From NCBI RefSeq assembly GCF_013386165.1, contig NZ_JACAOS010000017.1, forward strand, positions 268,986 through 332,985: a DNA stretch of 64,000 bases, read 5' to 3'. The DNA is from Pseudomonas gingeri. Its GTDB lineage: Bacteria > Pseudomonadota > Gammaproteobacteria > Pseudomonadales > Pseudomonadaceae. This document shows positions 54,868 to 64,000 of this stretch, piece by piece (position 1 is the stretch's first letter; each line of letters begins with the position of its first letter). The translations under genes were made by a program, and so were the position numbers. The notes beneath the pieces are model-generated. The model did no database searches. It was not told the DNA's origin and saw only the letters and a list, made by a program, of their open reading frames with translations.

Positions 54868-56178
54868 TCAGCCGTGCGCGGCGGCGATCTTGATCAGCTT
54901 GGCGTAGTAGAAACCGTCGTGGCCGCCCTGCTGGGCCAGCAATTGGCGGCCATAGGGCTGCTTGATGCCGAACGTCCCGGCGATATCCAGCTCGCGAGCC
55001 CCGGATGTGCGGGCCAGGAAGGCTTCGATCACTTCGGTGTTCTCGGTCGGTAAGGTCGAACAGGTGGCGTAGAGCAGGATGCCGCCGACTTCCAGGGTCG
55101 TCCACATCGCGTCCAGCAGTTCACCTTGCAAGGCGGCCAGGGCGGCGATGTCGTCGGGCTGGCGGGTCAGCTTGATGTCCGGATGGCGACGGATCACGCC
55201 GGTGGCCGAGCACGGCGCATCCAGCAGGATGCGCTGGAACGGCTTGCCGTCCCACCAGGTGGCGACATCACGGCCGTCGGCGGCGATCAGTTCGGCGCTG
55301 AGCTTCAGGCGCTCAAGGTTCTCGCGTACCCGCACCAGGCGCTTGGCTTCCAGGTCCACGGCGACCACGCCGGCCAGTTGCGGCTGGGCTTCGAGGATAT
55401 GGCAGGTCTTGCCACCAGGGGCGCAGCAGGCGTCGAGCACCCGTTGGCCCGGCGCCAGGTCCAGCAGGTCGGCGGCCAGTTGCGCGGCTTCGTCCTGGAC
55501 GCTGATCCAGCCTTCGCTGAAGCCCGGCAGGCCGCGCACATCGCAGGCCTCCTCCAGCACGATGCCGTCCGGGCTGTAGACACAGGCCTGGGCGCTGACA
55601 CCGGCGTCGGCCAACAGCTTGAGGTAGGCATCGCGCGGGTGATGGCGGCGATTGACCCGCAGGATCATCGGCGGGTGGGCGTTGTTCGCCGCGCAGATGG
55701 CTTCCCACTGTTCGGGCCAGAAGGCCTTGAGGGATTTTTGCAGCCAGCGCGGGTGGGCGGTGCGCACCACCGGGTCATGTTCCAGCTCGGCCAGCAGCGC
55801 TTCGCTTTCCCGCTGTGCGCGGCGTAGCACGGCGTTGAGCAGCGCCTTGGCCCAGGGTTTTTTCAGCTTGTCGGCGCAACCGACGGTCTCGCCAATGGCG
55901 GCATGGGCCGGTACGCGGGTGTAGAGCAGTTGATAGAGGCCGACCAGCAGCAAGGCTTCGACGTCGGCATCGGCGGCTTTGAACGGTTTTTGCAGCAGCT
56001 TGGCCGCCAGTGCCGAGAGGCGTGGCTGCCAGCGCGCGGTGCCGAACGCCAGGTCCTGGGTAAAACCGCGATCGCGGTCCTCGACCTTGTCCAGTTGCAG
56101 TGGCAACGAGCTGTTGAGCGAGGCCTTGCCGTTGAGGACGGCGGCGAGTGCCTTGGCGGCGGCCAGACGCGGGTTCAT
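54868..56178 (-). CDS. rsmB: 16S rRNA (cytosine967-C5)-methyltransferase RsmB
   Basis: 436 aa from ATG 56178 (MNPRLAAAKALAAVLNGKAS), overlapping the fmt stop by 4 bp (ATGA). An NusB-like N-terminal domain, then the SAM domain with CCAPGGKTCHILE, DAPCSATGV and ATCSTLPTEN, the last holding the catalytic Cys. Confidence 0.97.
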   Translation of the reverse strand: MNPRLAAAKALAAVLNGKASLNSSLPLQLDKVEDRDRGFTQDLAFGTARWQPRLSALAAKLLQKPFKAADADVEALLLVGLYQLLYTRVPAHAAIGETVGCADKLKKPWAKALLNAVLRRAQRESEALLAELEHDPVVRTAHPRWLQKSLKAFWPEQWEAICAANNAHPPMILRVNRRHHPRDAYLKLLADAGVSAQACVYSPDGIVLEEACDVRGLPGFSEGWISVQDEAAQLAADLLDLAPGQRVLDACCAPGGKTCHILEAQPQLAGVVAVDLEAKRLVRVRENLERLKLSAELIAADGRDVATWWDGKPFQRILLDAPCSATGVIRRHPDIKLTRQPDDIAALAALQGELLDAMWTTLEVGGILLYATCSTLPTENTEVIEAFLARTSGARELDIAGTFGIKQPYGRQLLAQQGGHDGFYYAKLIKIAAAHG

Positions 56179-57107
56179 TGGCCGAGCACCGTACCGAGGG
56201 CGAATTTCTCGCGGCGGCTGTTGAACAGGTCGCTGAAGTTCAGCGCCTTGCCGCCGGGCAGTTGCAGGCGGGTCAGGCACAGGGCGCCGGCGCCGGTGGC
56301 GACGATCAGGCCGTCCTTGCTCGCGGCGATTATTTCACCAGGGTTGCCCTGGCCCTCGGCGACGCTGCCAGCCAGGACTTTCAGGGCTTCGCCACTGAGG
56401 GTGCTGTGGCACACCGGCCAGGGGTTGAAGGCGCGGATCAGGCGTTCCAGCTCGACCGCCGGACGGTTCCAGTCGATGCGCGCCTCGTCCTTGTTCAGCT
56501 TGTGGGCGTAGGTGGCGAGGCTGTCGTCCTGGACTTCACCGTCCAGGGTCCCGGCGGCGAGACCGGCGATGGCCTGGAGCACGGCAGGCGGGCCGAGTTC
56601 GGCGAGGCGGTCGTGCAGGCTGCCGCCGGTGTCTTCGGGGTTGATCGGGGTGACGCTCTTGAGCAGCATCGGCCCGGTGTCGAGCCCGGCTTCCATGCGC
56701 ATCACGGTCACGCCGCTTTCACGATCGCCGGCTTCCACGGCGCGCTGGATCGGCGCCGCACCGCGCCAGCGCGGCAGCAGCGAGGCGTGGCTGTTGATGC
56801 AGCCCAGGCGCGGGATATCCAGCACCACCTGGGGCAGGATCAGGCCGTAGGCGACCACCACCAGCAGGTCCGGCGCGAGCGCCGCGAGTTCGGCCTGGGC
56901 CTCGGCGTTGCGCAGGGTCGGCGGTTGCAGGACGCTGATGCCGTGCTCCAGCGCGAGCTGCTTGACCGGGCTCGGCATCAGCTTCTGCCCGCGGCCCGCC
57001 GGACGGTCCGGCTGGGTGTAGACCGCGACGATCTCGTAGGGGCTGTCGAGCAGCGCCTTGAGATGTTCGGCGGCGAATTCGGGGGTGCCGGCAAAGACGA
57101 TGCGCAT
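56175..57107 (-). CDS. fmt: Methionyl-tRNA formyltransferase
   Basis: 310 aa. AGTPEFAAEHLKALL starts the protein, and the active-site segment is NSHASLLPRWRGAAPIQRA. Formylates initiator Met-tRNA; def, 150 bp away, removes the formyl group later. Confidence 0.98.
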   Translation of the reverse strand: MRIVFAGTPEFAAEHLKALLDSPYEIVAVYTQPDRPAGRGQKLMPSPVKQLALEHGISVLQPPTLRNAEAQAELAALAPDLLVVVAYGLILPQVVLDIPRLGCINSHASLLPRWRGAAPIQRAVEAGDRESGVTVMRMEAGLDTGPMLLKSVTPINPEDTGGSLHDRLAELGPPAVLQAIAGLAAGTLDGEVQDDSLATYAHKLNKDEARIDWNRPAVELERLIRAFNPWPVCHSTLSGEALKVLAGSVAEGQGNPGEIIAASKDGLIVATGAGALCLTRLQLPGGKALNFSDLFNSRREKFALGTVLGQ

Positions 57108-57124
57108 GTGAAAAAACCTGTACC

Positions 57125-57225
57125 TGTAGGGGCGAGCTTACTCGCGAAAAATCGTTAACGATAACGCTGGCCACCTGGAATACCGAGGCGCCCTTGCGTT
57201 TATCGCGAGCAAGCTCGCTCCTACA
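57125..57225. repeat. REP pair between fmt and def
   Basis: TGTAGGGGCGAGCTTACTCG and the inverted ATCGCGAGCAAGCTCGCTCC, spaced by about 54 bp. Same family as the unit at 14.3 kb. Confidence 0.85.
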
Positions 57226-57260
57226 CTCCTACATGAAGAGGCAGGTGCAAGCCGGAGGGA

Positions 57261-57767
57261 TCAGGCGTTCTGGCGGTGTTTCTTTTCCAGCTTCTTCTTG
57301 ATCCGGTCGCGCTTGAGCGTGGACAGGTAGTCGACGAACAGCTTGCCGTTCAAGTGATCGCATTCATGCTGGATGCACACGGCCAGCAGGCCCTCGGCGG
57401 TCAACTCGTAAGGCTTGCCGTCGCGATCCAGGGCCTTGATCCGGACTTTCACCGGGCGCTCGACGTTCTCGTAGAACTCCGGCACCGACAGGCAACCTTC
57501 CTGGTACTCGCCCATTTCTTCGGTCAGCGGCTCGAATTCGGGGTTGATGAACACCCGCGGTTCGCTACGATCTTCACTCAGGTCCATGACCACGATGCGC
57601 TGGTGCACATTGACCTGGGTCGCCGCCAGGCCGATGCCCGGGGCTTCATACATTGTTTCAAACATGTCATCGATCAGTTGCCGCACCTGATCGTCCACCA
57701 CGGCCACGGGTTTGGCGATGGTGCGCAGGCGCGGGTCTGGAAATTCGAGGATGTTTAAAATGGCCAT
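57261..57767 (-). CDS. def: Peptide deformylase
   Basis: 168 aa. All three motifs are present: GIGLAATQVN, EGCLSVPE and QHECDHLNG, giving the Cys/His/His metal site. Removes N-formyl groups from new proteins. Divergent from tsaP. Confidence 0.98.
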   Translation of the reverse strand: MAILNILEFPDPRLRTIAKPVAVVDDQVRQLIDDMFETMYEAPGIGLAATQVNVHQRIVVMDLSEDRSEPRVFINPEFEPLTEEMGEYQEGCLSVPEFYENVERPVKVRIKALDRDGKPYELTAEGLLAVCIQHECDHLNGKLFVDYLSTLKRDRIKKKLEKKHRQNA

Positions 57768-57919
57768 AGGCGTATTTGCTGCACTTGTGAGGTAAAGTCA
57801 GAGACGGCTGCCGTATTGTCCCGTAGGGATCGGCTACCGTTGTAAAACGTTCTCCTTGGGAGCGAGCCGCGGGGGCTCTGGCGTTTCACGCGAAGGCACA
57901 TAATAAAGGGATTCACTGC

Positions 57920-58942
57920 ATGAGGAAAACACTACTCGCCCTGTTGCTGGCCGTTACCGGCGTCGTGCAGGCGCAAGTGCAACTCAAGGACGGTTATCCA
58001 CAGCGTTATACGGTGGTGCGCGGCGACACACTTTGGGACATTTCCGGCAAGTTTCTCAGCGAACCCTGGAAGTGGCCGGAGATCTGGCACGCGAACCCCC
58101 AGGTGGCCAATCCGGACCTGATCTATCCCGGCGACACCCTGACGCTGCAGTTCGTCGACGGCCAGCCGCGGCTGGTGGTGGATCGCGGCGTGTCGCGGGG
58201 CACGGTGAAGTTGTCGCCGCAGGTGCGCCGTTCGCCGGTGGCCGAGGCGATTCCGAGTATCCCGCTGGAAAAGATCAATGCGTTCCTGTTGAGCAACCGC
58301 ATCGTCGACAACCCCGATGACTTCCAGAAAGCCCCGTATATCCTGGCCGGCAACAATGAGCGGGTGCTCAGCGGCATGGGCGACCGGATCTATGCCCGTG
58401 GCGCGTTCGACCCGGCGCACAGCGTGTATGGCCTGTTCCGCCAGGGCAAGGTCTATACCGATCCGCAGACCAAGGAATTCCTCGGGATCAACGCCGATGA
58501 CGTCGGCACCGGCGAGCTGCTGGCGACCGAAGGTGATGTCGGCACGTTGAACCTGCGCCGCACCACCCAGGAAGTTCGCCTGGGTGACCGCCTGTTCGTT
58601 ACCGAAGAACGCCCGGTCAATTCGACGTTCATGCCCAGCGCGCCGCAAGCGCAGATCCGCGGCACGATCATAGATGTGCCACGGGGTGTTACGCAGATCG
58701 GCGTCATGGACGTGGTCACCATCGACAAGGGTCGCCGCGATGGCCTGGCCGAAGGCAACGTCCTGGCGGTGATGAAGACCGGTGAGACCGTGCACGACCA
58801 GGTGACCGGACAGCGGATCAAGGTCCCCGACGAGCGTTCGGGCCTGCTGATGGTGTTCCGCACCTACGAAAAGCTCAGCTATGGTTTAGTACTCACTGCC
58901 ACGCGGTCCCTGACAGTCCTGGACAAGGTGCGCAACCCGTAA
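57920..58942 (+). CDS. tsaP: LysM-domain protein, TsaP-like
   Basis: 340 aa. Signal peptide (residues 1-20, ending VQAQ), LysM domain at about 30-75 (YTVVRGDTLWDISGKFL), then a large C-terminal domain. In P. aeruginosa the gene in this position (next to def) is TsaP, which ties the type IV pilus secretin to peptidoglycan. That identity rests on position and architecture. Confidence 0.8.
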   Translation: MRKTLLALLLAVTGVVQAQVQLKDGYPQRYTVVRGDTLWDISGKFLSEPWKWPEIWHANPQVANPDLIYPGDTLTLQFVDGQPRLVVDRGVSRGTVKLSPQVRRSPVAEAIPSIPLEKINAFLLSNRIVDNPDDFQKAPYILAGNNERVLSGMGDRIYARGAFDPAHSVYGLFRQGKVYTDPQTKEFLGINADDVGTGELLATEGDVGTLNLRRTTQEVRLGDRLFVTEERPVNSTFMPSAPQAQIRGTIIDVPRGVTQIGVMDVVTIDKGRRDGLAEGNVLAVMKTGETVHDQVTGQRIKVPDERSGLLMVFRTYEKLSYGLVLTATRSLTVLDKVRNP

Positions 58943-59055
58943 CGCCGGACGATAACGCGGGGCCGATTCCGTTAGTAGGCTAAACAGGTTACCCACAGAG
59001 TTATCCACAGCTTGTTCCTGCTGTTCCAGGACCGCCACAGATCAAGGATGATCCG

Positions 59056-60156
59056 ATGTCGCTGTCCAACTGTAACTCCCTGTCGCCGGCGGAGCTGGAA
59101 GCCCGCCTGCGTCTGCACCGTCTGCCGGAACTCGGCCCACGGCGTTTTCGAACCTTGCTCGGGGCCTTTGGCTCGGCCTCGGCGGCCCTTGCCGCACCGG
59201 CCGCTGCCTGGCGTGCGCTGGGGCTGCCGGTGGCCTGTGCCGAGGTGCGTCGCAGCCCTGAAGTACGGGACGCTGCCAGCGCTGCATTGCTCTGGCTAGA
59301 GCGCCCGGCTTGCCATCTGGTGATGTGGGACCAGGCCCATTACCCCGCCCTTCTCGCCGAATTGGACGACGCTCCGCCGCTGCTGTTCGTCGCTGGCGAC
59401 CCTGCCCTGCTGGAACAACCGCAACTGGCGTTGGTTGGCAGTCGCCGTGCTTCCAAGCCGGGCATGGACACGGCGACGGCCTTTTCCCGGAGCCTGGCCG
59501 GTGCCGGTTTTGTCATCACCAGCGGGCTGGCGCTGGGGATAGACGGGGCCGCCCATCAGGCGGCCCTGGATGTTGGCGGGCGGACCATTGGCGTACTCGG
59601 CACCGGTTTGGAAAATCTTTATCCACAGCGTCATCGGCGACTGGCGGAGGCGATGATTGCCCAGGGCAGCGCCCTGGTGTCCGAGTTGCCCCTGGAGGCG
59701 CCGCCGCATCCGAGCAATTTCCCCCGGCGCAATCGGATCATCAGCGGCTTGTCCCTCGGCGTGCTGGTGGTGGAGGCCAGCGTCGCCAGCGGCTCGCTGA
59801 TCACCGCCCGGTTGGCGGCGGAACAGGGCCGCGAGGTCTACGCGATTCCCGGCTCCATCCATCATCCCGGCGCCAAGGGCTGCCATCAGTTGATCCGCGA
59901 CGGTGCGGTGCTGGTGGAGACCGTCGAAGACATCCTCGAACCCCTGCGCGGTTGGCAGCGCGTGACCTCCAGCGCGATTCCCGCTGCGCCCGAGCATCCG
60001 CTGCTAGGCTTATTGCATGCCGCGCCGCAGAGCAGCGAGGCCCTGGCCCGGGCCTGTGGCTGGGGATTACCGCGAGTATTGGCGGCGCTGACCGAGTTGG
60101 AGCTCGAAGGTCGGGTTGCCAATGAAAGCGGACGCTGGTTAGCTCGCGCGAGGTAG
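59056..60156 (+). CDS. dprA: DNA processing protein DprA
   Basis: 366 aa. A helical N-terminus, then the Rossmann-like DprA domain with VGSRRASKPG, SGLALGIDGAAH and FPRRNRIISGLS. Binds incoming single-stranded DNA and loads RecA during transformation. DnaA-type boxes TTACCCACA (58989) and TTATCCACA (59001) lie just upstream. Confidence 0.95.
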   Translation: MSLSNCNSLSPAELEARLRLHRLPELGPRRFRTLLGAFGSASAALAAPAAAWRALGLPVACAEVRRSPEVRDAASAALLWLERPACHLVMWDQAHYPALLAELDDAPPLLFVAGDPALLEQPQLALVGSRRASKPGMDTATAFSRSLAGAGFVITSGLALGIDGAAHQAALDVGGRTIGVLGTGLENLYPQRHRRLAEAMIAQGSALVSELPLEAPPHPSNFPRRNRIISGLSLGVLVVEASVASGSLITARLAAEQGREVYAIPGSIHHPGAKGCHQLIRDGAVLVETVEDILEPLRGWQRVTSSAIPAAPEHPLLGLLHAAPQSSEALARACGWGLPRVLAALTELELEGRVANESGRWLARAR

Positions 60157-60203
60157 GTTTACCTGAGTAAACTGCGAGCAGCTTTGAATCCGGAGAACGA
60201 GTA

Positions 60204-60761
60204 ATGGTCAAGAGTTGGCGTGTGCAAGAAGCCGCACGAGAAATTCGCGCAGGGGCGGTGATTGCCTATCCAACCGAGGCGGTCTGGGGCTTGGGTTGCG
60301 ATCCCTGGAACGAAGAGGCGGTGGACCGTTTGCTGGCGATCAAGAATCGTTCGGTGGACAAGGGCTTGATCCTGATCGCCGACAACATTCGTCAGTTCGA
60401 TTTTCTCTTCGAGGATTTCCCGGAGGACTGGATTGACCGTATGGCCAGTACCTGGCCGGGGCCCAATACCTGGCTGGTGCCCCATCAGGACCTGTTGCCG
60501 GAGTGGGTCACCGGTGTGCATGACACGGTGGCGTTGCGGGTCAGCGATCATCCGCTGGTGCGGGATCTGTGCTCGCTGGTGGGCCCGCTGATTTCTACCT
60601 CGGCCAATCCCCAGGGGCGGCCATCGGCGCGTACGCGGATTCGCGTGGAGCAGTATTTCCGCGGGCAGATCGATCTGGTGCTGGGCGGTAACCTGGGTGG
60701 ACGCAAGAACCCGAGCCTGATCCGTGACCTGGCGACGGGGAATATCGTTCGTCCGGCGTAA
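60204..60761 (+). CDS. tsaC: Threonylcarbamoyl-AMP synthase TsaC (YrdC)
   Basis: 185 aa YrdC-domain protein; YPTEAVWGLGCDP and STSANPQGRPSA match. First step of tRNA t6A synthesis. The start ATG 60204 has GGAG upstream. It lies 47 bp after dprA. Confidence 0.95.
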   Translation: MVKSWRVQEAAREIRAGAVIAYPTEAVWGLGCDPWNEEAVDRLLAIKNRSVDKGLILIADNIRQFDFLFEDFPEDWIDRMASTWPGPNTWLVPHQDLLPEWVTGVHDTVALRVSDHPLVRDLCSLVGPLISTSANPQGRPSARTRIRVEQYFRGQIDLVLGGNLGGRKNPSLIRDLATGNIVRPA

Positions 60762-60771
60762 GGTGAGCCCA

Positions 60772-60904
60772 TGTGGCGAGCGGGCTTGCCCGCGCTGGGA
60801 CGCGAAGCGGCCCTAAAACCAGTGATCGCGGTGTGTCAGGTAGAACACGATGACCGGTTTTGCGACTGCTTCGCAGCCGAGCGCGGGCAAGCCCGCTCGC
60901 CACA
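60772..60904. repeat. REP pair between tsaC and qor
   Basis: TGTGGCGAGCGGGCTTGCCC and the inverted GGGCAAGCCCGCTCGCCACA, about 133 bp overall. A different subfamily from the TGTAGGAGC type. Confidence 0.88.
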
Positions 60905-60936
60905 AGTGGATGCTGCCTAAGAGAGCCTCTGCTGTC

Positions 60937-61914
60937 TTAAGGCAACAACACCGTCGACCCGGTAGTCCGCCGCGCCGCCAGTTCGGTCTGGGCCTTGGCC
61001 GCGTCCGCGAGGCTGTAGCGTGCGCCGATCTCGATGTTCAGCTTGCCGCTGCTGATCATCTCGAACAGATCCTTTGCCATGGTTTGCAGGTTTTCCGCAT
61101 TGTTGGCGTAGGTCGCCAGCGTCGGCCGGGTCACATACAGCGAGCCCTTGGCCGCCAGGATCCCCAGGTTGACCCCGTCCACCGCGCCCGAGGCATTGCC
61201 GAAGCTGACCATCAGGCCACGGGGCGCCAGGCTGTCCAGCGAGGTCAGCCAGGTGTCCTTGCCCACGCCGTCATACACCACCGGGACCTTCTTGCCATCG
61301 GTCAGCTCCAGCACCCGCTTGGCCACATCCTCGTGGCTGTAGTCGATGGTTTCCCAGGCCCCGAGGGACTTGGCCAACGCGGCCTTTTCCGGCGAACTGA
61401 CGGTGCCGATCAGCTTCACGCCCAGGGCCTTGGCCCACTGGCAGGCAAGCAGGCCGACACCGCCGGCGGCCGCGTGGAACAGCACGGTTTCGCCACCCTT
61501 CAACTCATAGGTCTGGCGCAACAGGTACTGCACCGTCAGGCCCTTGAGCATCACTGCGGCCGCCTGTTCGAAGCTGATGCTTTCCGGCAGGTGCACCAGA
61601 TTGGCCGCCGGCAGCACATGCACTTCGCTGTAGGCGCCCAGTGGACCGCTGCCGTAGGCCACGCGGTCACCGACCTTGAACTGGCTGACTTCGCTGCCGA
61701 CTGCCTCGACCACGCCCGCGCCCTCGGCCCCGAGGCCCGACGGCATGGCCGGTGGGGCATACAGCCCGCTGCGCAAATAGGTGTCGATGAAGTTCAGGCC
61801 GATGGCGTGGTTGCGTACCCGCACTTGCTGCGGACCCGGCTCGGCGGGGGTGTAGTCGACATACTCAAGGACTTCGGGGCCGCCATGGGCACGAAACAGG
61901 ATACGTTTAGCCAT
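60937..61914 (-). CDS. qor: NADPH:quinone oxidoreductase (Qor family)
   Basis: 325 aa from ATG 61914, with AAGGAGAG just upstream inside a longer frame. MDR fold with LFHAAAGGVGLLACQWAKAL at the NADPH site and no structural zinc cysteines. Reduces quinones. Divergent from hemF. Confidence 0.93.
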   Translation of the reverse strand: MAKRILFRAHGGPEVLEYVDYTPAEPGPQQVRVRNHAIGLNFIDTYLRSGLYAPPAMPSGLGAEGAGVVEAVGSEVSQFKVGDRVAYGSGPLGAYSEVHVLPAANLVHLPESISFEQAAAVMLKGLTVQYLLRQTYELKGGETVLFHAAAGGVGLLACQWAKALGVKLIGTVSSPEKAALAKSLGAWETIDYSHEDVAKRVLELTDGKKVPVVYDGVGKDTWLTSLDSLAPRGLMVSFGNASGAVDGVNLGILAAKGSLYVTRPTLATYANNAENLQTMAKDLFEMISSGKLNIEIGARYSLADAAKAQTELAARRTTGSTVLLP

Positions 61915-62092
61915 CGTTCTCTCCTTGGACATTCACAAAGGGGCGCTGTACAGCGCAATGCAAGGGGCCTATCGGACTCCTTCGCTTGATCTTCGTCAAC
62001 AGCGACGAGCATAAACGCGGTGCTATGCTACGCGCCTCTTTGCTACCGGCCATCCGATGTGTCGCGTAGCTTTGCCCGATCAAGGTGATGTC

Positions 62093-63013
62093 ATGACTAC
62101 CCGCACCGAGGCCGTGAAAGCCTACCTGCTCGACCTGCAAGACCGTATTTGCGCTGCCCTGGAGGCCGAAGACGGTGGTACGCACTTCGTCGAAGACGCC
62201 TGGACCCGCCCCGCCGGTGGTGGCGGTCGGACCCGGGTGATCGCCAACGGTCAGCTGATCGAGAAAGGTGGTGTCAACTTCTCCCACGTCTTCGGCAGCG
62301 GCCTGCCGCCGTCGGCCAGCGCCCACCGTCCGGAACTGGCCGGGCGTGGCTTCGAGGCCCTGGGGGTGTCCCTGGTGATTCATCCGCACAACCCCCATGT
62401 GCCGACGTCCCACGCCAACGTGCGCTTTTTCATCGCTGAAAAAGAAGGCGAGGAGCCGGTCTGGTGGTTCGGCGGTGGTTTCGACCTGACGCCCTATTAC
62501 GGCAATGAAGAAGACTGCGTGCACTGGCACCGGGTCGCCGAGCGCGCCTGTGCGCCGTTTGGCGAGCAGGTTTACTCGCGCTACAAGGCCTGGTGCGACA
62601 GCTACTTCCATATCAAGCACCGCAACGAGCCGCGCGGCATCGGCGGGCTGTTCTTCGATGACCTGAACGAGTGGGACTTCGACACCAGCTTCGCCTTCAT
62701 GCGGGCGATTGGCGATGCCTATATCGAGGCGTATCTGCCGATCGTGCAGCGCCGCAAGGCCCAGGCCTGGACCGAGCAGCAGCGCGAGTTTCAGGAGTTC
62801 CGTCGCGGTCGTTACGTAGAGTTCAACCTGGTGTACGACCGTGGCACCCTGTTCGGCCTGCAATCGGGCGGCCGTACCGAATCGATCCTGATGTCGTTGC
62901 CGCCGCAAGTGCGCTGGGGCTATGACTGGAAGTCCGAGCCGGGCAGTGAAGAGGCGCGCCTGACCGAGTACTTCCTGCAGGACCGCGACTGGCTGACGGA
63001 GGGCAACCACTGA
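62093..63013 (+). CDS. hemF: Oxygen-dependent coproporphyrinogen III oxidase
   Basis: 306 aa from ATG 62093 with AAGGTGA upstream. FGGGFDLTPYY, KHRNEPRGIGGLFFDDL and the C-terminal RWGYDW are family hallmarks. Late heme biosynthesis, aerobic route. Its stop overlaps aroE (TGATG). Confidence 0.97.
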   Translation: MTTRTEAVKAYLLDLQDRICAALEAEDGGTHFVEDAWTRPAGGGGRTRVIANGQLIEKGGVNFSHVFGSGLPPSASAHRPELAGRGFEALGVSLVIHPHNPHVPTSHANVRFFIAEKEGEEPVWWFGGGFDLTPYYGNEEDCVHWHRVAERACAPFGEQVYSRYKAWCDSYFHIKHRNEPRGIGGLFFDDLNEWDFDTSFAFMRAIGDAYIEAYLPIVQRRKAQAWTEQQREFQEFRRGRYVEFNLVYDRGTLFGLQSGGRTESILMSLPPQVRWGYDWKSEPGSEEARLTEYFLQDRDWLTEGNH

Positions 63014-63834
63014 TGGATCGGTACGTCGTTTTTGGCAACCCTATCGGCCACAGCAAATCGCCGTTGATTCACCGTTTGTTCGCCGAGCAGACCGCCCAGC
63101 AACTGGATTACAGCATCTTGCTGGCACCCCTCGATGATTTTTTCGGCTGTGCCCGAGGATTTTTCCAGGAGGGGCGCGGGGCCAATGTGACGGTACCGTT
63201 CAAGGAAGAAGCTTATCGCCTGGCCAATAGCCTGACGGCGCGGGCTCAGCGGGCCGGGGCGGTGAATACCCTGAGCAAGCTGGCCGATGGCAGCTTGTTG
63301 GGTGACAACACCGACGGTGCCGGGCTGGTGCGCGACCTGACGGTGAATGCCGGGTTCAGCCTGCGGGGCAAGCGCATCCTGCTATTGGGCGCCGGTGGCG
63401 CGGTACGTGGCGCGCTGGAGCCGTTGTTGGCGGAGCTGCCGGCGTCGGTGGTCATCGCCAATCGGACGGTCGAGAAAGCCGAGTTGCTGGCTGAACTGTT
63501 CGCCGACCTGGGGCCGGTGTCCGCCAGTGGGTTTGACGGGGTGCGCGAGCCGGTGGACCTGATCATCAATGCCACTTCGGCGAGCTTGTCGGGGGATGTG
63601 CCGCCGATTGCGTCGAGCCTGATCGAGCCTGGCAAGACCTTCTGCTACGACATGATGTACAGCAAGGAGCCGACGGCGTTCTGCCGCTGGGCGAGCGAGC
63701 AGGGTGCGGCGGTGTCGATGGATGGCCTGGGGATGCTCGCCGAACAGGCGGCGGAAGCCTTCCTGCTGTGGCGCGGTGTGCGCCCGGATACGGCGCCGGT
63801 GCTGGCTGAGTTGCGGCGGTTGCTGGCTTTGTAG
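63013..63834 (+). CDS. aroE: Shikimate dehydrogenase
   Basis: 273 aa. Shikimate site GNPIGHSKSPLIHRLF and NVTVPFKEEA, NADPH loop LGAGGAVRGALEPL. Fourth step of the aromatic pathway. Translationally coupled to hemF. Confidence 0.98.
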   Translation: MDRYVVFGNPIGHSKSPLIHRLFAEQTAQQLDYSILLAPLDDFFGCARGFFQEGRGANVTVPFKEEAYRLANSLTARAQRAGAVNTLSKLADGSLLGDNTDGAGLVRDLTVNAGFSLRGKRILLLGAGGAVRGALEPLLAELPASVVIANRTVEKAELLAELFADLGPVSASGFDGVREPVDLIINATSASLSGDVPPIASSLIEPGKTFCYDMMYSKEPTAFCRWASEQGAAVSMDGLGMLAEQAAEAFLLWRGVRPDTAPVLAELRRLLAL

Positions 63835-63840
63835 ATACCG

Positions 63841-63910
63841 TTGGAGCTGGCTTGCCAGCGATCATGGCGGTGACTGTGGTATCGCCATCGCCAGCAAGCC
63901 GGCTCCTACA
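63841..63910. repeat. REP pair after aroE
   Basis: Forward TTGGAGCTGGCTTGCCAGCG and an inverted unit ending CCGGCTCCTACA, about 30 bp apart. Confidence 0.85.
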
Positions 63911-63951
63911 GGTTCGTGTTTCACCACAAAAGTATCGTGTTGCCGAAACCC

Positions 63952-64000
63952 TTGTAGGAGCTGGCTTGCCAGCGATGAGGCCCTGAAGCCCTGCGGTGAT
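63952..64000 (+). repeat. REP element, partner outside window
   Basis: TTGTAGGAGCTGGCTTGCCA begins a further REP unit that runs into the window end. Confidence 0.8.

Noticed and set aside
63841..64000. CRISPR-like array from repeated TGTAGGAGCTGGCTTGCCAG units
   Set aside because: The repeats are inverted REP units scattered through the window, with irregular spacing and no cas genes.

Overview
The window is the replication-origin neighbourhood of a Pseudomonas chromosome, most like the P. fluorescens group. The basis is the gene order glmR-glmU-atpCDGAHFEBI-parBA-rsmG-mnmG-mnmE-yidC-yidD-rnpA-rpmH / dnaA-dnaN-recF-gyrB, followed after an interruption by plsC-gmhB-glyS-glyQ-tag-lpxL and pilZ-TPR-trkA-rsmB-fmt-def-tsaP-dprA-tsaC-qor-hemF-aroE. 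The DNA is GC-rich and carries Pseudomonas-type REP elements. All family assignments come from reading the sequence; no database search was run.

Left arm (1-18.3 kb). Everything is on the minus strand, reading away from the origin: amino-sugar synthesis (glmU and a DeoR-type regulator cut by the window edge), the nine-gene ATP synthase operon with a clear sigma70 promoter upstream of atpI, the parA/parB segregation genes, tRNA/rRNA modification genes (rsmG, mnmG, mnmE), and the membrane insertase/RNase P/L34 operon with a clear promoter. Two intergenic regions hold DnaA boxes beside an AT-rich stretch: mnmE-mnmG (about 13.87-14.20 kb) and rpmH-dnaA (about 18.41-18.81 kb). Gene orientation switches at the second, which I take as oriC. 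Two parS-like sites lie inside recF.

Right arm, core (18.9-25.1 kb): dnaA, dnaN, recF, gyrB, ending in a strong terminator.

Accessory block (25.3-46.6 kb), inserted between gyrB and plsC. It holds (a) an Xre-ImmA/IrrE peptidase gene overlapping a frameshifted PIN-nuclease gene, toxin-antitoxin-like; (b) a complete nine-gene chemosensory cluster (receptor, cheY, STAS, cheA, receptor, cheW, cheR, cheD, cheB) whose CheA carries an unexpected tandem MshEN-like repeat, the signature of a c-di-GMP-binding domain; (c) a compact HflK-HflC-NRAMP-TerC set with a variant NRAMP metal site and a TerC protein extended by a membrane-anchored two-cysteine domain; (d) an orphan DUF3800 gene; (e) a LysR regulator divergent from a GMC oxidoreductase, followed by an MHS-type MFS transporter with a large extracytoplasmic insertion. 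REP pairs separate the last genes.

Right arm, core again (46.7-64 kb): lipid, heptose, tRNA-charging, DNA repair, potassium uptake, translation-initiation (fmt/def), type IV pilus accessory (tsaP), DNA uptake (dprA), heme and shikimate genes, interspersed with REP pairs.

The most unusual points are the MshEN-like module in CheA, the HflKC/NRAMP/TerC membrane-metal module, the frameshifted PIN partner of the ImmA gene, and a window-wide excess of perfect DnaA boxes, many inside coding sequences.
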